38,928 nt of DNA from Flavobacterium sp. UBA4098 (GCA_002382495.1 DFXW01000026.1:54155-93082); one strand, 5' to 3'. Shown: positions 32,760-38,928, counted from the stretch's first letter. Program-made: numbers and translations. The notes: generated by a model not told the origin, from the sequence alone.

Positions 32760-34403
32760 TTATGCCGCTAATGATAGGGTAGATGGTTCAACAATAAATT
32801 TATCAGTGATCACCTTCAAGTCATCCAGATTAATTTCTTCCAAAGTATTTTCCATAACTCTACATCCGATTTTATGGTAGTGAGATGATAGCTCTGTTGA
32901 CAATGCGACTCTGTTTAGTAACATTGACATTCTACCAACTACATTAGTTCCAGCGAATGGATCATACACGATATCACCTTCATCTGTTGTCATCATAATT
33001 GGAAGTACTGGTAACAATTCTGCCATAACAGCTGGGTGACCCTCAGAGTAGGCTTTGTATACACTAGAGTTTTTCCCGGCTTGACATTTGATCATATGTA
33101 GTACGTCTTGAGCTGAAATATGTGAGTAAATTTTTTCGTAAGGTTTTGAGAGAGATTTTGTTTTTTTCAAAACAGTACCCTTATTGTCAACATCCTTCGC
33201 ACCAGTTGTCGCTTGAATTTCTTTCCCATCATCAAAATAGGTAATCATATTGTACTTGGCTTTTTTAGGGTCAACTACAAACCACAGAATATATTCTACA
33301 TCATTAATTGGACGGGCTACTTTTTCACCTTGGGGTTTTGGATTAGGTTTGGACCAGATAATTTGTACTTTCGATTTTAAATTAGTGTCATTCAAGATTG
33401 CGAATTTTACTAAATCAGGAATGTTCATCGCACACCCATCTACATACGTTTCTCCAACATTAATAAGCACATTGGAAGTTTCTTTAAGTGTATAAGTTAG
33501 TTCTTTAAAGATTTTAGCAACATTTTTCGCGTATTCCTCAGGTGTTTTTTCGTGACCTAATTGGTTACGATCCTCCCCATTTTCATAATAGCGAACTTTC
33601 CAGTATGGAATCGATGTAAAGATGGTATCGATTTTACCTTTATACTCTTCTCTGTTTTTGATGCCAATACAATTGATGTTAAGTGAAGTCGATTTGTTTG
33701 GAATCACAAATGTGGATTCATAACTATTGGTTAAAAAATCTTTTTCAAGAATAAATTTGTTTACTTCTTTAATAGTTAACTCACCTTTTTCAAGTTTTTG
33801 GGTGAAGCCGTAATCATTATCAAGGTCAACTTTTTTCAGATTAGTAGTGTATTCTTCACAGTCATCCAATGTCCATCCTTTAGTTACAATCCCTTCGATT
33901 AAAATATTGTTATCAAAGTCATTTTTGATTACCGATTCTAGTTTTCGGATGGATTTTGGAGATTTCCAACAGTAATTTAATTTTTCAGAAATTACTTTAT
34001 AACGGTCATAAGGTTCACCATCATTTCTTTTCCCTTGTTTTTTTGATGTGTTTTCAAAAACAGAAATAACCTCATTAGTTAAATCCATAGAGTTTTTTAC
34101 TCTATATAGGTTAAAGGTGATCCTAGTATCAATTGTTGGTTCGTCATCAACAAAGATCGCATTAACAACTTCAATCCCTAATACCTTAAGTGAGTAAACT
34201 CTGTTATACCCATCAATGATAGATAGGTCCTTACTCAAAATGATAGGATATTTTTGTCCTTCATTTTTAATGGAGTTAACTAATTGTTGAATATCTTCAT
34301 CAGAAGATTTAGTGTAGAAGTTTTTTAAGTTTTCAACTTCTTTAAGATTTTCGATTTTTACAACTTGAATTTGTTGACCTGTAGTAATAGATAAGTTTTT
34401 CAT
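32760..34403 (-). CDS. ParB-domain DNA methyltransferase
   Basis: This is a 547-residue fusion. The N-terminus is a ParB/sulfiredoxin-like domain with LSIIDGYNRVYSLKVLG (residues about 60-77). A linker region of about 150 residues follows, then an amino-methyltransferase domain of the beta order, with motif IV before motif I. Motif IV is IFTSIPYWKVRYY (SIPY at 264-267 instead of SPPY/DPPY); next come QLGHEKTPEEYAKNV and VLINVGETYVDG; motif I is VYDPFAGTNVVGR (481-487). It would methylate adenine-N6 or cytosine-N4. Such fusions are common in phages and mobile elements, where they protect DNA or regulate. No restriction nuclease is adjacent. It starts 87 bases after the 392-residue gene, across a palindrome. 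Confidence 0.88.
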   Translation of the reverse strand: MKNLSITTGQQIQVVKIENLKEVENLKNFYTKSSDEDIQQLVNSIKNEGQKYPIILSKDLSIIDGYNRVYSLKVLGIEVVNAIFVDDEPTIDTRITFNLYRVKNSMDLTNEVISVFENTSKKQGKRNDGEPYDRYKVISEKLNYCWKSPKSIRKLESVIKNDFDNNILIEGIVTKGWTLDDCEEYTTNLKKVDLDNDYGFTQKLEKGELTIKEVNKFILEKDFLTNSYESTFVIPNKSTSLNINCIGIKNREEYKGKIDTIFTSIPYWKVRYYENGEDRNQLGHEKTPEEYAKNVAKIFKELTYTLKETSNVLINVGETYVDGCAMNIPDLVKFAILNDTNLKSKVQIIWSKPNPKPQGEKVARPINDVEYILWFVVDPKKAKYNMITYFDDGKEIQATTGAKDVDNKGTVLKKTKSLSKPYEKIYSHISAQDVLHMIKCQAGKNSSVYKAYSEGHPAVMAELLPVLPIMMTTDEGDIVYDPFAGTNVVGRMSMLLNRVALSTELSSHYHKIGCRVMENTLEEINLDDLKVITDKFIVEPSTLSLAA

Positions 34404-34459
34404 AGTATAATGTTTTTAATTACACTGCAAATAACTTTAATATGAAAAACGTATGACTC

Positions 34460-34477
34460 AATCGCAGCGCTGCGATT
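34460..34477. promoter_or_regulatory. 18-bp perfect palindrome upstream of the methyltransferase gene
   Basis: AATCGCAGCGCTGCGATT is a perfect palindrome with no loop, 57 bases upstream of the methyltransferase ATG and just after the stop of the 392-residue gene. No T-run follows directly, so an operator is more likely than a terminator. Further right, CTAGA/TCTAG at 34483-34494 overlaps the stop codon. Confidence 0.5.
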
Positions 34478-34490
34478 AAAAACTAGAGTT

Positions 34491-35669
34491 CTAGATACTA
34501 ATCTTGAAAGTATTTAATTCGGGGGGTAGTATTAAGTATTCTTGGGATAGATCAATATTATAGACAGATACATCTTGACTTATTTTTTTTGATTTGAATC
34601 CATACTTATGGGCTAGCGATTCAATACTTAATTGATTTTTTAGCTTTGTTGAAATTCTTGAATGTATGGAAGTTATATTTTTGATATAACTTTCTATTTC
34701 ATAATCGTATATGTTCTTATAAATGTGAACATATAATGATTTAAATTTTTCTCTAATTATTCCTTGTTTTGAAAAATCATCACTTCCAATTCCCACATCA
34801 GGGTTAATTAGATAAAATAAATAAGCAACGTGATATAATTTGCCTTTGCCTCCAAACTCGATAATCTGTCCCCCAATTTTTATCTTGTATTTCTCAATAA
34901 CTTCCTTTTTTGATATGTATTTCTCAATCACTTCTTTTTTTGGATTGGGTTTTTCTTTATCTTCTTTTATTGGGATGTATTTCTCTATCACTTCAATTTT
35001 TAATTGATCTTCAGAAAAGTCAAAAACATAATTTTCTCTAACTCTATTACTAATTCTACTTAGGATATTTTTTATCTGAATTACATAATCGTTTGAAATA
35101 TGTTTTAGTGCAGATTCAATACAAGATTGACAAATATATCCCGAGCGTATTTTTCCTTTTGTCTCATTTATGTTAGCACAAAAATCATTGATGCAAACTT
35201 CTGTTTCTAGATGAATTGATTTTTCTAATTTTTTTGAATACAGATCAATATTTCCAAGAAATTGAAATACGTTTTCAATTATTTGATGTGAAATACCTAG
35301 ATATGATTTACCCTCAGTTATTATTTCCCATCCACCTGTTTTAACAACAATTGTTCGTTCATAATAGAAACTATACCAATCTTTTGAACTATTAAACTTT
35401 TGAGTTGGTGTCTCAAGTGATTTAGGTGATACTATAACAACTAAATCATCCCGATGTATATTATTAGAATCTCGAATCTGTTTAGATAGATTTTGAAGAT
35501 CATTTGTCGAAATTCTAACTATTTCTTTATAAGATTGGTAATACTTTGAACTGTGGTCTACTTCTAAAAGTTTAAAGTTTAACGGACCTTTATCTTTTGA
35601 AAACATTGAAATTGTTTCCTCAATATTCTCATATCCTTGAGAACTCAAATATATAATATGAATGTCCAA
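34491..35669 (-). CDS. Unrecognised 392-residue Cys4 protein with EVIEKY repeats
   Basis: I do not recognise the family with confidence. Residues 1-150 look like an alpha/beta domain (DIHIIYLSS, DDLVVIVSP, RTIVVKTGGWEIITEG) with SHQIIENVFQFLG at 127-139. Then four cysteines, CINDFC (159, 164) and CQSC (180, 183), form a likely zinc knuckle. The order His-helix, CX4C, CXXC recalls archaemetzincins, but the HExxH site is missing (HQIIE). A charged segment repeats EVIEKY three times (225, 246, 256), and a helical C-terminal domain follows. The start is TTG at 35667-35669; a stop lies two codons upstream and the next Met is residue 22. There is no signal peptide. It may be an effector or regulator of the element. 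Confidence 0.6.
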   Translation of the reverse strand: MDIHIIYLSSQGYENIEETISMFSKDKGPLNFKLLEVDHSSKYYQSYKEIVRISTNDLQNLSKQIRDSNNIHRDDLVVIVSPKSLETPTQKFNSSKDWYSFYYERTIVVKTGGWEIITEGKSYLGISHQIIENVFQFLGNIDLYSKKLEKSIHLETEVCINDFCANINETKGKIRSGYICQSCIESALKHISNDYVIQIKNILSRISNRVRENYVFDFSEDQLKIEVIEKYIPIKEDKEKPNPKKEVIEKYISKKEVIEKYKIKIGGQIIEFGGKGKLYHVAYLFYLINPDVGIGSDDFSKQGIIREKFKSLYVHIYKNIYDYEIESYIKNITSIHSRISTKLKNQLSIESLAHKYGFKSKKISQDVSVYNIDLSQEYLILPPELNTFKISI

Positions 35670-35749
35670 ATCTTACGTTTATGAATTAAAAGATAAAACT
35701 AGTAAATTCATTTTACATAATTGATAATTAAATACTTTCTTACTGACTT

Positions 35750-35837
35750 TAACTTAAGTTATTAGTAACTAATGTTTCTAGCTTTTATTTATTTTTTTTC
35801 GAAATTATAAGGTAGATTTCGGTACGATCTTATCGTA
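35750..35837. promoter_or_regulatory. Cluster of small palindromes in a 313-base gap
   Basis: The gap 35670-35982 has no gene. It holds TAACTTAAGTTA (35750-35761), directly followed by TTAGTAACTAA (35762-35772), and then TACGAT/ATCGTA around CTT (35823-35837). All are perfect. Promoter/operator DNA for the 392-residue gene is the plain reading; an origin is possible. I see nothing else in the gap. Confidence 0.45.
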
Positions 35838-35982
35838 ATAAGTTAAGTGGTAATTTAGACTTAATTTGAATTTTTTTTTAACCATATTTCCCGTTCAAGG
35901 TATTAAGAACCCAATAAATTAGAAAAGTAGAGTAATAGTTTTAATCGAAAAATATGTAGTGGGAAATTGACCCTTTCCTTAA

Positions 35983-36474
35983 TCAGAGCCAATTATTTTT
36001 AAAAGTCTCAAAACAGGTATCCCGATGTTGTCTGGCAAAATCCCTAGCGGCAATTTCCATAGGATGATTCTCATACCCAAAATCATTTAATTGTTTAAAG
36101 TATAGTTTAACTTCTTTCTGTGTCCGCATATCAATATGATGTTGGTATTCGTGAAGAATTGTATCAATTACATCAATGACTTTTTTTTCATTTTTGAGAT
36201 AAAGAATTATTGTTCGAGTATACCCACAATAACATCCTTCTAATTTAGTGTGATTGTAATAATTTATTTTAAAGGATAATTTACCTCTATGCTTAGGAAT
36301 ACAATGATTTGTCTCGCACCAATTTAATACGTTTTCAACCATTTTTTTCTTTGATATTTTCAGGGCACTGATTTTGGCAGACTTATTTTTTTTTATTGAT
36401 GAATCTTTAATGGTCATTACCACATAGATCAAAAACAAAGAGGAGAAATATAATATAAACCCTATTTCAACCAT
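35983..36474 (-). CDS. Membrane-anchored zinc metallopeptidase-like protein
   Basis: This 163-residue protein has one N-terminal membrane helix (residues about 4-21), a basic linker, and a small peptidase domain with HEYQH at 108-112 in ILHEYQHHID. A downstream acidic residue in HPMEIAARDFA (Glu140) is a plausible third zinc ligand, as in gluzincins. Cysteine pairs CETNHC and CYC precede the site. Related short HEYQHxxD proteins occur in phages and islands; the substrate is unknown. The start lies one base after the recombinase stop, so the two are coupled. Confidence 0.75.
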   Translation of the reverse strand: MVEIGFILYFSSLFLIYVVMTIKDSSIKKNKSAKISALKISKKKMVENVLNWCETNHCIPKHRGKLSFKINYYNHTKLEGCYCGYTRTIILYLKNEKKVIDVIDTILHEYQHHIDMRTQKEVKLYFKQLNDFGYENHPMEIAARDFARQHRDTCFETFKNNWL

Positions 36475-36475
36475 A

Positions 36476-37126
36476 TTATATTAGCCTCATTTTAAGTGCG
36501 GTGGTTTTTACTTTCATCACAGTATTAGTGGATTTTTTTGTCAACCCCGATATTTGTCTTATTGATAAATTTCTCTTTAATAACTTAATAACATCCGAAT
36601 GTTTTTTAATTGTTTCCTCCTCCGTTTCAATTGATCCAATTTTACGGCCGACAGCTTTTGATCCTTTTGAGGCTAACAGAGAGCGGTAACCGGATTGCAA
36701 ACGGCTGAGCGTTAATTGACTCTCCATACTTGCAACTGAAAATAGGATCTGAACCATAAACAAAGATAAACCATTGGGAGTTTTATCCTCATTCAATGTC
36801 TCTAAGTTGAAATTCTTAATATAGATAGATACTTTCTTGTCAGTCAATAATTGTATGTTTTGCAAAGATTGGATTACACTTCGCCCGATACGACTCAACT
36901 CCCAAACCAACACTTTGTCAATTTTTTGACTTTCAAGTTCGTCCAACATTTTAGAAAAAATGGGTCTCTGATTATTATTCTTGAACCCACTTACTTTTTC
37001 CTCATAAACCCCAACAAGTTCATATCCCATTTTATTTGCGTACTCAATAAGTTCTGTTGTCTGTCTTTCGGTGTCCTGTCTATTCCCTTCAGACGACACT
37101 CTCGAAAAGATTACTGCTCGTGTCAT
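36476..37126 (-). CDS. Serine recombinase (resolvase/invertase family)
   Basis: This 216-residue protein has the catalytic N-terminal domain with IFSRVSSEGNRQDTERQ (nucleophile Ser11, Arg9), VSGFKNNNQRPIFSKML, and KVLVWELSRIGRSVIQSLQ with the conserved Arg residues. The long helix FSVASMESQLTLSRLQSGYRS follows. The C-terminus holds a resolvase-type HTH (KRNLSIRQISGLTKKSTNTVMKV). The size is that of small resolvases, not of large phage integrases. It could resolve multimers or invert DNA of the element. The start codon touches one arm of a 10-bp inverted repeat, suggesting autoregulation or a nearby recombination site. Confidence 0.93.
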   Translation of the reverse strand: MTRAVIFSRVSSEGNRQDTERQTTELIEYANKMGYELVGVYEEKVSGFKNNNQRPIFSKMLDELESQKIDKVLVWELSRIGRSVIQSLQNIQLLTDKKVSIYIKNFNLETLNEDKTPNGLSLFMVQILFSVASMESQLTLSRLQSGYRSLLASKGSKAVGRKIGSIETEEETIKKHSDVIKLLKRNLSIRQISGLTKKSTNTVMKVKTTALKMRLI

Positions 37127-37221
37127 AGTGTATCAATTAAATCCTTTGGATTTCGTTGAGGCTAACATAAGCCGGAAAACCAATAAGTCGGCGCCTGTTT
37201 TTGGTATTTTTTTGATACACT
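37127..37221. repeat. Inverted repeat region upstream of the recombinase (possible res/operator)
   Basis: AGTGTATCAA (37127-37136) and TTGATACACT (37212-37221) are perfect inverted repeats 75 bases apart; the first touches the recombinase ATG. Between them lie a palindrome AAATCC-TTT-GGATTT (37139-37153) and two copies of ATAAGYCGG (near 37168 and 37184). This is a dense set of symmetric sites suitable for recombinase dimers. Confidence 0.6.
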
Positions 37222-37256
37222 AATTAATTTGAGACATTAATTACTAGAAAACAGAA

Positions 37257-37590
37257 AGCCAAACTTAATTCTATCACCCGGGATCATCATCTTCATCTTA
37301 AGCCAAACATTATCAATCCGGATCATACCAGGACCTGATGTTAAAATCCGATACTATTCTCCTTCGGGTCAAACATATTTCACCTTCCCAGGACCTTCAT
37401 CTAGATTTTTTAGCCAAACATATTCTAGTTCTGCGCCAGTGCACCAGGAGTTTTTTGAATTACAATACTCAGGTCAAACATTATTTCTAGAAAAAAACGC
37501 CAGATCTCTTCACCGGGATGGTATATAAAAGTGGGCGGGCTGCCTACCTGCCTGCTTAAATCCTCGCACTGCATACCCAATTTAGGTCAA
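37257..37590 (+). repeat. Degenerate two-box repeat array, gene-free
   Basis: Box B, consensus RGYCAAACATWATT, occurs at 37257, 37301, 37367, 37412 and 37472, with a decayed copy at about 37584. Box A, consensus CCMGGA, occurs at about 37277, 37328, 37388, 37444 and 37512. A and B alternate in one orientation with units of roughly 45-68 bases. The array lies in a 650-base stretch without genes (37127-37777) and is richer in G+C than its surroundings. An A+T-rich tract with weak hairpins follows (37618-37700). Confidence 0.65.
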
Positions 37591-37718
37591 TCTGAGAGGG
37601 GAGCTCGGTTTCGTTTAGTAAATTTTTTGGTAAAAAATCCCAAAAATTGGAATTTATCCTGAAATCACGATTAAAAAAATTTTTAGAAATTCTCTCAAAT
37701 ATTGTAAATGATTATTCC

Positions 37719-37745
37719 AAAAAAAACCTCCCAAAATTGAGAGGT
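37719..37745 (-). terminator. Terminator after the 38-residue gene
   Basis: On the minus strand ACCTC (37741-37745) pairs with GAGGT (37726-37730) around a 10-base loop and is followed by a T8 run. It lies about 33 bases after the stop of the small gene. Confidence 0.55.
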
Positions 37746-37777
37746 CTTAAAAAATAGAATAGGGTAAGGTGTAAACT

Positions 37778-37894
37778 TTAAATTGATTTGGTCAACTTAA
37801 AAGTTTTAGGTTTTTTAGATTCCTCTAAAGTTGTTTCATTTGTTAGAGTGTCAAGTAATTTTTTTACCTGTTCCTCTCTTAAAATAATTTTCAT
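37778..37894 (-). CDS. Small 38-residue peptide, MKIILREEQ type
   Basis: The peptide reads MKIILREEQVKKLLD at the start and ends KKPKTFKLTKSI. Short proteins opening MKIIxxExQ occur in phages and islands of marine and freshwater bacteria, but no function is known. It is highly charged with no membrane helix. A longer open frame of 62 codons exists, but the ATG at 37892-37894 starts the recognisable part. A terminator follows, which supports a real transcript. Confidence 0.55.
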   Translation of the reverse strand: MKIILREEQVKKLLDTLTNETTLEESKKPKTFKLTKSI

Positions 37895-38006
37895 AATATA
37901 AAGTATTAATAATTTATTATCTATAAATAGTCTAAAACTAAAAAAAGGTATCAATTGAAACCTCATTCTATGTGTTGTGAAGTTAAGTATTTTATAAAGA
38001 ACTAAT

Positions 38007-38035
38007 TATATTTGTAAGAATGATTACTATATTTG
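38007..38035 (+). promoter_or_regulatory. Tandem -7-like boxes upstream of the thioredoxin unit
   Basis: TATATTTG occurs at 38007-38014 and again at 38028-38035, each a perfect TAnnTTTG box. No convincing -33 TTG stands at the right distance from either. They lie about 95-120 bases before the first start codon of the plus-strand unit. Confidence 0.4.
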
Positions 38036-38127
38036 AGATAAATAATGTTTATAACTCCCACAAACTAGTTGGTAGACATTTCAAAAAACCGCACCAAACT
38101 GACAGAGAATAATTTAAACTAAATTTT

Positions 38128-38235
38128 ATGAAAAAAGTAATTGGATTAATATTAGGAATTTTGGCAGGTGCAACAAGTGTAATCTTACTTGTTGTAATTT
38201 TTAACCAAATCTTCGGAACGATAAAAATCAAATAA
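38128..38235 (+). CDS. 35-residue single-span membrane peptide
   Basis: The open frame encodes MKKVIGLILGILAGATS, then a continuous hydrophobic stretch (VILLVVIFNQIFG) and a basic end TIKIK. It is one membrane helix with N-terminal lysines and the GILAG small-residue pattern. It ends two bases before the ATG of the TlpA-like gene, so translational coupling is likely. It could be a peptide partner or a tiny membrane subunit; no family is recognised. Confidence 0.55.
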   Translation: MKKVIGLILGILAGATSVILLVVIFNQIFGTIKIK

Positions 38236-38237
38236 TT

Positions 38238-38744
38238 ATGGACAAGAAAATGTTTAAAATAGGATTTCTAGTTGGAGTTTTATTAATCATTGGAGTAGGG
38301 ATTTTTGTTTTTTTTAATATAAAAACTACGATAAATGATAACACAATAAAACCTATAGAATTGTCTCAATTAGATTTAGAGAACTTAAATTCTGAAAAAA
38401 TATCCTTAAAAAGTGGAAAGCCGATAATAATTAATTTTTGGGGTACTTGGTGCGCTCCTTGTGTACAAGAGTTTCCTGAATTTGTTGAGATGAATGAAAA
38501 ATATAGTGATAAAGTTGATATAATTATGGTTTCAGACGAAGATGTACTAAAAATTCAGAATTTCAAGTTAAAAAAAGGTTACAAACTAAATATGTTGAGA
38601 AGTATAAAGCCATTTAATGATTATGGTTTAATTGGACGACCAGCAACTTTATTTTATAATTCAAAAGGGGAGTTAAAAAGTAAAATTGGTGGAAGTATTA
38701 GTAATGAGGAATTGGAAGAAGCACTAAAAGGAATTATTGAATAA
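38238..38744 (+). CDS. Membrane-anchored TlpA-like thioredoxin
   Basis: This 168-residue protein has one N-terminal helix (IGFLVGVLLIIGVGIFVFF) and a periplasmic thioredoxin fold. The active site is INFWGTWCAPCVQEFPEF (WCAPC); the cis-Pro lies in LIGRPATLFYN. It would reduce or exchange disulfides outside the membrane. It follows a 35-residue membrane peptide with a two-base gap. Proteins of this kind are frequent in Bacteroidota, often in redox or peptide-maturation loci; no substrate gene is evident here. Confidence 0.9.
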   Translation: MDKKMFKIGFLVGVLLIIGVGIFVFFNIKTTINDNTIKPIELSQLDLENLNSEKISLKSGKPIIINFWGTWCAPCVQEFPEFVEMNEKYSDKVDIIMVSDEDVLKIQNFKLKKGYKLNMLRSIKPFNDYGLIGRPATLFYNSKGELKSKIGGSISNEELEEALKGIIE

Positions 38745-38760
38745 AAAAACAAAGAAGATC

Positions 38761-38928
38761 TTAATAATTAAAAAAACTACCAATAGTTATAAACGTACAA
38801 ATAGCTAATACTAAAACACTAACTAGAGTGAAGAAATTCTTTTGGTATTTTATTACAAATATCATTCCAATTATCAAAAAGACTATTTGTGCAAGTAAAA
38901 ATGGTAATGTCAGTAATTCTCCGAAAAC
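38761..38928 (-). CDS. Membrane protein, N-terminus cut by window edge
   Basis: The minus strand keeps an open frame of 55 codons from the right edge to TAA at 38761-38763. It reads as two hydrophobic helices (LLTLPFLLAQIVFLIIGMIF and LVSVLVLAICTFITIG) with a short loop KYQKNF. The amino-acid make-up is that of a real membrane protein. The start lies beyond base 38928. It is convergent with the thioredoxin gene. No family is recognised. Confidence 0.55.
   Translation of the reverse strand, partial: VFGELLTLPFLLAQIVFLIIGMIFVIKYQKNFFTLVSVLVLAICTFITIGSFFNY

Larger units (their letters stand above)
31089..38928. mobile_element. Candidate integrative element B, right end not in window
   Basis: The left boundary is att copy 2. 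Contents: family A-like polymerase, ParB-methyltransferase, 392-residue Cys4 protein, zinc peptidase, serine recombinase, repeat array, small peptides and a thioredoxin. The DNA is visibly more A+T-rich than the backbone to the left of 28000. No tyrosine integrase, relaxase or structural phage gene is seen. The right end cannot be located. Confidence 0.6.

Noticed and set aside
32760..35669. Restriction-modification system (methyltransferase plus the 392-residue protein)
   Set aside because: The 392-residue protein shows no PD-(D/E)XK, HNH, GIY-YIG or PLD motif that I can see, so a nuclease claim is unsupported.
37257..37590. Possible CRISPR array from repeats alternating with unlike sequence
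   Set aside because: Repeats are short (about 14 bases), degenerate and unevenly spaced, with a second box inside the spacers and no cas gene nearby.
38049..38231. Minus-strand 60-codon frame near the thioredoxin gene
   Set aside because: It lies opposite the coupled 35-residue membrane peptide and its leader, and its composition is that of an antisense frame.

Overview
The window reads as chromosomal DNA of a Flavobacterium-like member of the Bacteroidota. It is A+T-rich. Its promoters fit the TTG / TAnnTTTG pattern of that phylum. Its protein families are typical of flavobacteria: a long LepB, DUF5683, WbqC, head-GIN (DUF2807), PspC with PadR, DUF6428, and paired rhomboids with a C-terminal tail domain. 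No species call is possible by eye.

Bases 1-28200 look like ordinary backbone. On the minus strand from the left edge lie gapA (cut by the window), lipA, an ECF-type sigma factor, a family 2 glycosyltransferase, murB, a DUF2461 protein, a rhodanese lipoprotein and recF. Plus-strand genes follow: a membrane-anchored TPR protein, ribH, mutL, two rhomboid proteases and an endonuclease/exonuclease/phosphatase protein. The minus strand resumes with WbqC, a four-helix-bundle gene inside short inverted repeats, lepB, dapB, DUF5683, parB and parA. tRNA-Pro(TGG) and trxB come next, then a cell-envelope cluster (two head-GIN proteins, PspC, PadR), DUF4870, DUF4442, a small Cys/Lys-rich secreted protein and a four-gene arsenic operon (arsR, DUF6428, arsenate-reductase-like phosphatase, ACR3 pump).

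From about 28215 to the right edge the DNA is accessory. An 89-bp sequence, made of the 3' half of a CAT-anticodon tRNA plus its terminator, occurs at 28215-28303 and again at 31001-31089 (86/89 identical). Both copies stop matching at the anticodon loop, which is where many tyrosine integrases cross over. I read them as successive attachment sites. The first unit (about 2.8 kb) holds one gene, a secreted family 3 glycoside hydrolase. The second unit starts at 31089 and runs out of the window. The second copy is flanked on both sides by the same tandem 9-mer pair (CCTCACGCA, 13-bp period), which looks like integrase arm sites.

The second unit carries, all pointing left toward the att copy, a serine recombinase coupled to a membrane-anchored zinc peptidase, an unrecognised 392-residue Cys4 protein, a ParB-domain DNA methyltransferase with an unusual SIPY motif, and a small family A-like polymerase without visible nuclease domain. 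To the right are a gene-free stretch with a degenerate repeat array, a 38-residue peptide, a 35-residue membrane peptide coupled to a TlpA-like thioredoxin, and a truncated membrane protein. A polymerase, a methyltransferase, a recombinase, iteron-like repeats and att sites together suggest a replicating integrative element. No relaxase, tyrosine integrase, capsid or restriction nuclease gene is visible here.
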